A DNA stretch of 64,000 nucleotides from Chrysoporthe austroafricana (lineage: Eukaryota; Ascomycota; Sordariomycetes; Diaporthales; Cryphonectriaceae), in the NCBI GenBank assembly GCA_001051155.2, contig JYIP02000001.1:4650001-4714000 (forward strand), given 5' to 3'. Of the stretch, positions 57,045 to 64,000 are shown one piece after another. The position numbers and the translations under genes were made by a program. Within the stretch, counting starts at the first letter, position 1. The number at the start of each line of letters is the position of its first letter. The notes below the pieces were generated by a model that saw only the letters and a program-made list of their open reading frames with translations, was not told where the DNA came from and did no database searches.

Positions 57045-60000
57045 ATACCTTAAAAAAGAAGGATTGCTTATAACGGGATAATAGCCGATTAGAATTACAA
57101 AGTCCTTATATACAGTTATAAAAGAAAAAGAGAAATATATTATATTGGATATATATATTAACGGATAGAGATATAGCGCACTTTTAAATAATAGCGTATA
57201 AAGAAATTTCATTTCGCTAGAAATCGTTAATAGGGAACGAATTCCCTGAACGCAAAAAAAGAATTCTTATAAACTTAATACTATAGAAAGAAAAGCGGTT
57301 GCATATAACTTTAATATAATCGATATAGAAACTGATTACTTACTTATTTCGATTTAAAGCTTTATAACGAAAACTATTTTTAATATTACAGATATAATAT
57401 AATACGAATTAATCTTGAGAATATTTTAGCTTAAAGAGTATAACTTTTATATCGATTGGATTACTGGCTAGATTTTATAAAAATAAGCTATATTTACTAA
57501 AAAGATTGCAATTAACGGAAAAGGGAAAGTCTTAATTACTGAAAATAATATTAGGAATATACGTTCAAATAGGCTCAAATATACCTTTAAAGCAAACAGC
57601 TCTGCTAAAAGATAAGGAAAGGTTACGAATATTTCGAACTTATAATATAAATTAAGAATAAATTAGAAATTCAAGCGATTAGCAATTAATAGAAAATTGA
57701 TTTAGCACAAAGCGTTATAAAGCTATATGGATTATAGAATTATAAAGAGATATAGCTTCCGAAATAGCAAATATAAAAAGATTACGGATAAAGGTTTAAG
57801 CTAACAAACGACAAATACCCGAAATTCCTAAAAGCTAAACCCCGAAAATAATAATAGGAAGCAAGTAAAGCAAAATACGCTTAACGGTACTTTTTATTCT
57901 TCCAAATCTCGGAAAACGAAAAAGGATTATTATTAGAACTCAAAAATATACTAAAAGAATACTATAAGTTCAAGAAACTATAGCAAGAGAAATTCGATAC
58001 CGGTTTATTAGAATACAGCCTTTTTAATTATAAAATTCTACTGAAAAAAAGGATAAAATTGCAGAATTACTCTATTTACAAGCTCGACTAAGCAAAGCTC
58101 GAAATATTCAAAGAATATATCGATAAAAACTTAAAGAGAAGCTATATACAGAAATCGCATTTACTTGCAAAATACTCAATCTTATTTATATTAAAAAAGA
58201 ATAGCAAATTACGACTTTATATAAACTACTGGCAGCTTAATAATATTACGATTAAAAATCGCTATTCTTTATTGCTAATAGGAAAAATGCGAGATCGATT
58301 GATAAGAATAAATTGGTTTATTATATTCGATTTCAAAAAAGGATATTATTATATCCGAATTAAAGAAAACAATATTTGGAAAATAGCATTCAGAACTCGT
58401 TACGGATATTTCGAATATATAATTTTATTTTTTGGATTAATTAACGTATTTGCATTTTTCTAAGAAATGATTAACGATATCTTTCGCAAATATCTAAATA
58501 TTATTATTATCGTTTATTTCGATAATATCCTTATCTATTCGAAAGACTTTGAATTATATAAATAATATATACGATAAATATTCTAGATTTTATAAGATAA
58601 TAAATTCTTAATCAAATTAAGCAAATGCTATTTCTATTAATAAAAAATCAATTATTTCGGTTATGCGATAAAATTAAGCAAGATTAGCATACAGAAAAAT
58701 AAAATTCAAGCAATAAAAAAATAGCTTATACTGGAAAAAATAAAAGAAGTCAGAATATTTTTCGGCTATATTAACTTCTACCGATAATTCATTCGAAATT
58801 ATAATAAGATCGTACGCCTTTTTACAAATCTTATAAAAAAGGATTGAAAGTTCGAATAAATTTAAGAAATATAAAAAGCATTCGACAAAATTAAGAAACG
58901 AGTTATATTAGAACCCATATTTTGCAATGCAAATCCAAATAGGCTATTTGAAATCGAAACCGATATATCAGATTACGTATTCGGAAAATAACTTGAGTAG
59001 CAAGATAACTAAAGACGCTTTAAGATCGTAAGCAACTTTTTAAAGAAATTGAATAGCCCAGAGCTTAATTATAGCATTCCAGATAAGGAATTAATGGCAA
59101 TTGTAAAAGCATTCGAAAAATAGCAATACTATTTAATCAGGGCGAAATACCAAATTATAATACATTTCGACTATAAGAATCTGATAATATTTATAATAAC
59201 GAAAATCCTGAATAGATAATAGGTTAGATAAGCAGAGTTCTTTTTATAATTCGATATAAAGATTGTTTATTGCAAAAGATTCGAAAATAGCAAAGCAAAT
59301 ATATTTAGCAAACGGTTAAATTACTAAGATACGGAACTCAAAGAATTTCAAAATATCTTCCGATAAGATAAAGATAGCAATTTCGTAAATAAAATTAAAG
59401 AGCTTAATACGATTATCAGAACCTTTAATAATAAGAAAAAATCAGATAATATAATAATAGAAAAATAAGACGAATATATTAGATATATATATAGTATATT
59501 AGCATACGGCTATTAAAGCATTAAAGCTATATATAAAAGAATTAAGAAATACTGGAATTTCTTAAGGCTAAGAAGAAGGATTGAAATAATCTTACGAAAT
59601 TGCAATAGCTATAAGAAGAATAAAATTGAATATTATAAGCTTTATAAATTGCTTTAATCGCTTTTTATTCCGGAAGCAGTTTAGCAATCTATTAGCTAGG
59701 ATTTTATTACTAAGCTACCTTTTTTACGAAAACCTTTAACTAAAATACAATATAATAATATCTTAATAGTAATTTATAAATTAAGCAAGTATGCTTACTT
59801 TTTCCCTTATAAGGAAAGCAGTATAACGGAAGACTTCGTATATATATTTTTCAGAACGGTTATAGCCAATTATAATATATTTAAAGAAATCATTTCCGAT
59901 AAAAACAGAAAGTTTGCATCCAATTTCTGGACTTTACTTATAAAGCTATTCGGAATATAATAAAAGATATTTATAATATTCTATTCGCAAACGGATAAAT

Positions 60001-60770
60001 AAATAGAACGAACTAACTAGATTATTAAGCAATACTTATAGCATTACGTAAATTACGAATAAAATAATTAAGTTAACTTACTGCTATTAATATAGTTCGT
60101 ATATAATAACGCAAATATAAGTATAATAAAGAAATTATTATTTTACGCATTCTATAGCTATAACTTAATAGCCTATTACGATAAATTATTAAGAGCAAAT
60201 ATAGAAATAATAAAGAAACGAATTAAAAGAATCAAAAAAGTTTAAGAAAAATTTCAGAAAAAACTGAAATTTATACAAAAAAGAATATCGAAATATGCTA
60301 ATTCCAAAAGGATTGAAAGACCAATCTTACAAGAAAGAAATAAAATCTATCTTATTTAATAAAAAGAATATATTAGAATAATAAAACCCTTTTATTCGCT
60401 AAATTATAAGAAATTTAGCTTATTTAAAATTTTGAAGAAAATCTCAGAAATTAATTTCGAACTTGTATTACTTTATAGAATAAGAATTTACCCGGTATTC
60501 TACATTTCGTTTTTCGAACTTATATTCAATATAGCTAAAACAGACAAATTTATACAAATTAAAATTAATAAACTAGAATATAAAATTAAACGAATTTTCC
60601 GTTACCGGGAATTAACTTAATATAAAGAATATCTGATTAAATAGAAAAGATATTACTTAAGCGAAAATAGCTAAGAATTAGTTAGCAACTTAAATAATAT
60701 ATAGCAAGCACTTAAGGAATATTAAGGAAAGCAATTAACCCGTTAACCAGAAGAAAGACCGGAAAGATCT
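57045..60770 (+). pseudogene. E2 pol (protease to chromodomain), RIP-inactivated
   Basis: Resumes in the protease region, exactly where the left piece stopped. Reverse transcriptase is clear around 58130-58560 (NKNLKRSYI-like, FDFKKGYYYIRI, ILFFGLINV). RNase H follows near 58900-59350 and integrase near 59640-60320. The C-terminal chromodomain is seen near 60560-60740 as YKIKRIFRYRELT and YYLSENS, which places the family among the chromoviruses. Stops are mostly TAG and TAA at Gln/Trp sites. Confidence 0.75.
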
Positions 60771-60779
60771 AGAATAGTT

Positions 60780-61243
60780 TCGGACTTTACGGTCAGGTTA
60801 ATACTAGCCCAGTCGATATCCGGACTAAATTATTGCAAGACTGTATCCAGATCAAAGCTTTCAGGAAAAGGACTTTCAAGAATTAAGGTTTCTGCAATAC
60901 GATACCCGGCTTCGGCCTCGCGATATTCCACCTCGGCCTTTTCCGCCTCCAACCGTTCCAATTCCTCGATATTATCGATACCCCGATAAATAGCCCGTAT
61001 TATCTTTTCATATTATATGCGTTTTTGCCGACGCAAGCGGAATACCTTTTTCTTTACGGCTTCCAGCTCCTTTTCCAGCTTCTAATACTAATAAGCTATC
61101 TTGCAAAACTTATCCGGAAAAACCCTTAGGATATCGTATCGAAAACGGTTAAGCCATATATATTCCGAATAATAAGAAAAGTCTTTTTCCGAGATTTGAT
61201 AAATAGAAATATTACGACCTTTACAAAACGAGCAAGAAGGCAT
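60780..61243 (-). pseudogene. E2 antisense ORF (aORF): Cys-cluster and coiled-coil protein, RIP-damaged
   Basis: Minus-strand frame starting ATG 61243, between the end of pol and the 3' LTR. It begins MPSCSFCKGRNISIYQISEK, where two cysteines remain (CxxC) and later ones have become Tyr by RIP. It continues through a Leu/Lys/Glu coiled coil (KLEKELEAVKKKVFRLRRQK), IDNIEELERLEAEKAEVEYR and then LESPFPESFDLDTVLQ. Stops occur at typical RIP sites. It aligns residue by residue with the copies in E3 and E4. No function is known to me; see findings. Confidence 0.7.
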
Positions 61244-61428
61244 CTATACGGCATGCTATAAAATCGCTTCCAGGAAAGAATTACGGCATTATATTTTGGC
61301 CGTATAAGCAAAACAGGTTTTCTGCATTTTGCCCGATATCCCGGTTAGGAAGGGAAGATTACAAGATAGCGGGGATAAGGATCCTTATAGAAATTGTCAG
61401 AAACGATAATCGTTAAGAAAGGGAATAA

Positions 61429-61859
61429 TGTTATAACCCGATAAAGAACCAGGGTTGCAATAGGGGAATCCGACTTTCAGGCGCCCGGCCTTTTCCTATT
61501 CAAAGAAACCCCGAAAACTACTAATCCAGAGTTAAGGTTAGATAAGATAAGGATTACTAACTTATTCAATAATCCGGTAAGCTTGGATTACTGGATTATC
61601 TAGCGAGCCAATAATTCAAAGTTGAAAAGTTAGATATATAAAGACTGGATATTTACTAAATAGATTGCTATAGCTTTTCAATCGTAAATCTAAGTATTAA
61701 TTGGCCCTTATTATTAATAGCTATACAGGCATATAAATATTGCAAAATACCTGTTTAAGCTATATTTCCGATATTCAAGGATTTACTTAATACTATCCTT
61801 GCTAGTATAAACCCTTTAACCTTATAGTCTATCCTAAAATTGCTGCAGCGTTTATAATA
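61429..61859 (+). repeat. 3' LTR of E2 (431 bp)
   Basis: Starts tgttataacccgataaag, keeping the TG that RIP changed to TA in the 5' copy, and ends gcgtttataata. Equal in length to the 5' LTR. Confidence 0.85.
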
Positions 61860-61864
61860 CCTTT
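61860..61864. repeat. Target-site duplication of E2, right copy (ccttt)
   Basis: Exact match to 41930-41934. Joining the flanks restores the E5 pol frame order (reverse transcriptase to RNase H). Confidence 0.85.
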
Positions 61865-64000
61865 CCAGTTATTAAAATATTTTAAGGAATTCTAAGTTAT
61901 GAATAGCTTATATCCGGTATTCTATATTGAAAATTCCGAATTTGTTTATTTTGAATTTTAAGATCTGGACTAAAAGATATTTAAGAAACGATTTGAGTCT
62001 AGTTAGTAAAATATTTTTGTATAAAAATAGCGAAAAAATAGTTTGTAAATATTATAAATAATCTTATTTTATAATTAAGTAAATAACGATATTATTTATA
62101 AAAGCGAAAGCAAATTTATAATATAATCGTAAAAATTAATTTATAAAATATTAAATATAAAATAATAAATTTCGAAATCTTATAAATAGAACTTTCATTC
62201 TTTCTTAACCGCAATAATTAATAATAGTAAATCGGTTTCTATAATTTAGATATATTAAGAATTAATAGAAAAATTGCTATATATTTATTATTATAATATA
62301 TATTTTTCTTTTTAGCTATTTAATAATTTCTTGCTATAATAGCAAAAAGTAAGCGTTAAGGATTAAAACTTTATTCAAAATGCGTAAATTAACTATTATA
62401 TATCTTTTCTTCTGGCTATTTATATTTTTCCAAACTATAAAGATTAATAAATCGAATAATATTGTATTTATAATTTATTTAGCTCGACTTTGCTACTATA
62501 ACTTATTCAAAATTTTATTAATTACTTCTTAGTTTTCCTTATTTAAATAATATAGCTTTTATCTTACTTTTTAATTCTATTATCTTTCGATTAAATCGAC
62601 TTTTATTTATTAATCGATTAGCATATTAATAGGACTTATATTTTTGAAAACTTTAATATATACTCGTATTAATTCTATAACTTTATAGAAAAATTCCAGT
62701 AAATGCTTGCAAATATATATACTAAAATCAATTTCCGATTCTTTAATAGCTTTATTTTTTCGAATCCCTAGTTTATTATTATTTTCGAAATAGTTTCTTA
62801 TTTCAGGAATCTTTATATCCGGGAATCGGTATTCTTCTAGCTATTTTCTAATAATTTCCGCAATTTGTTAGAAAATATGCTTAATAAATAATAATTAATC
62901 TAAATTTAGCTTTCCTGAAAGCTATAACCCGTTTTTAATTCATTAGAAAAAGTATTATTGCGCGATATAATAATAATTATCGTAATTCGCTAGCGGGGTT
63001 ATATAATCCGTCTAGAATAGTTCAATTATCTTTAGAAATTAATTTTTCTGAATCCTTAAAAGGGTTATTACTTAATTCGTTATTAGGACTTCTTTAATTT
63101 AATAATCTATTAAGCAATTCATTTACCCTTTCTATTTCGGTTTGAATAGAAAAGTTATATTTTTGGGATTCGCTTAATACTAATAGAAATTAGCTTATAA
63201 GATCTAAGTAATATTATTATAATAATTATAGCCTTTGCTTGCTAGAATTATATTAGCATTCGGGCAAATATTTCTATTTTCGCTATAGCATTATTAAAAT
63301 AACCAAATTATATAGACAATTCTGAATTTAAAATGTCCAATTTGTAAGGAATATTATATTTCTATTTTAATAAAATACTTACTTTTAATCGATTTAATAC
63401 TCAAATTCCTATTTGAATACGAAATATAATTAAATAGCTATGCTTATTATTCTGGAAATATAAATCGAATTTAGCTTAGCTTTTTGCTAGCAATTAGCTT
63501 ACGCTTTTAAACTTAACTTTTATATTCTAATCTATTTTCGCTTTAAGGAATTATATTAGCAATTCTTTAGCAATAGCATAATAATTAACGCTTATATCAA
63601 TATAAATTTTTATATTTAGCTTATTCGAATATATTTTAATTATAGCTCTTATATATATATAGCTATTGCTATAATAAGGCTTAATTATAAATATAAGAAT
63701 ATTATATTCTAAGATTTTTCCTTTTTATATATTGATTTTAGGAAAATTCTATAGCTAATTAAATAATTATATAAAGTATTTGATATGGAATATGCTTTTA
63801 TTTACCGATAATTTTATTTTTTCGGTTCGAAAAATTTAAATATCGTTTTCGATTATTATATTTTCTTTATTAGCTTATTCTTCCAATTCGTTCTTTTATT
63901 TTTATAAGTTTTTGTTATTTTCGGTTTTTTTATTTTATTTATCGCTATTCGCTATAAATAGATTATTATTTACAGAAAAATAGCCTTCTTAACTTAGCTT
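61865..64000 (-). mobile_element. E5 (right part): reverse transcriptase side
   Basis: Continuation of E5 after the E2 insertion. On the minus strand near 62180-62450 the reverse transcriptase is readable with VNLRILNKVLILNAYFLLL, FFYQFLIYLNYRNRFTI and CGQERMKVL, a gypsy subgroup whose motif is normally RFTVVSHRGQE. Further upstream (to 64000) protease and gag should follow, but I can identify only a Lys/Asn-rich degraded sequence. The element runs off the window. Confidence 0.6.

Larger units (their letters stand above)
41935..61859 (+). mobile_element. E2: chromovirus retrotransposon containing E3 and E4
   Basis: Plus-strand Ty3/gypsy element with two 431-bp LTRs and a 5-bp target-site duplication. 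Its body is in two pieces, 42366-44400 and 57045-61428, split in the protease region by E3. Excluding the inserts it would be about 7.3 kb. It is itself inserted in the reverse-oriented E5. All proteins are broken by RIP. Confidence 0.85.

Noticed and set aside
30000..64000. Short open frames in the AT-rich block as separate host genes
   Set aside because: They are fragments of retrotransposon gag, pol or antisense frames between RIP stops, or chance frames in A/T-rich sequence.
30000..64000. Frequent in-frame TAG/TAA as stop-codon reassignment
   Set aside because: The stops sit at Gln and Trp positions and coincide with C-to-T/G-to-A change; genes in the left half use normal stops, so RIP explains them.

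Overview
This is a window from a filamentous ascomycete (Pezizomycotina, most likely Sordariomycetes). The genes have short GT...AG introns of about 50-200 nt, often with a CTAAC-type branch site, and the proteins resemble those of filamentous ascomycetes. The right half shows the signature of repeat-induced point mutation (RIP): CAG, CAA and TGG codons turned into TAG and TAA throughout otherwise readable retrotransposon frames. Gene coordinates give the whole span; exon junctions are in the evidence.

Left part (1 to about 29.7 kb) has normal base composition and carries single-copy genes. In order: an MFS transporter (-), a YOP1/REEP ER-shaping protein (+), MGM101 mitochondrial DNA maintenance protein (-), a twin-CX9C COA4-like protein (-), biotin protein ligase BPL1 (+, divergent from COA4), a Ser/Thr-rich single-pass membrane protein (-), a TANGO2/NRDE-family protein (+), two overlapping hypothetical frames (+), TFIIH subunit TFB2 (-), a six-exon hotdog thioesterase (+), a possible P450 relic (+), a secreted Cu/Zn superoxide-dismutase-like protein (+), and the C-terminal half of an ABCC-type ABC transporter (-). 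Three stretches (about 2.9-8.4, 16.4-18.4 and 25.9-27.5 kb) have no gene I can identify.

Right part (29.733 to 64 kb) is an AT-rich, RIP-degraded block of nested transposons. A Fot1/pogo-like DNA transposon sits at a TA dinucleotide in an exon of the ABC transporter. A Ty3/gypsy chromovirus (E1) lies inside that transposon. E1 is interrupted by a reverse-oriented gypsy element of another family (E5). E5 is split by chromovirus E2, E2 is split by E3 (same superfamily), and E3 is split by the inverted, internally deleted E4. For E2, E3 and E4 I could read matching long terminal repeats and 5-bp target-site duplications, and the host element's frame resumes on the far side, so the insertion order is secure.

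The most unusual item is an extra frame in E2, E3 and E4, antisense to gag-pol and lying between the chromodomain end of pol and the 3' LTR. It encodes a cysteine-cluster plus coiled-coil protein. RIP has inactivated all three copies here, but the shared reading frame shows it was part of the family.
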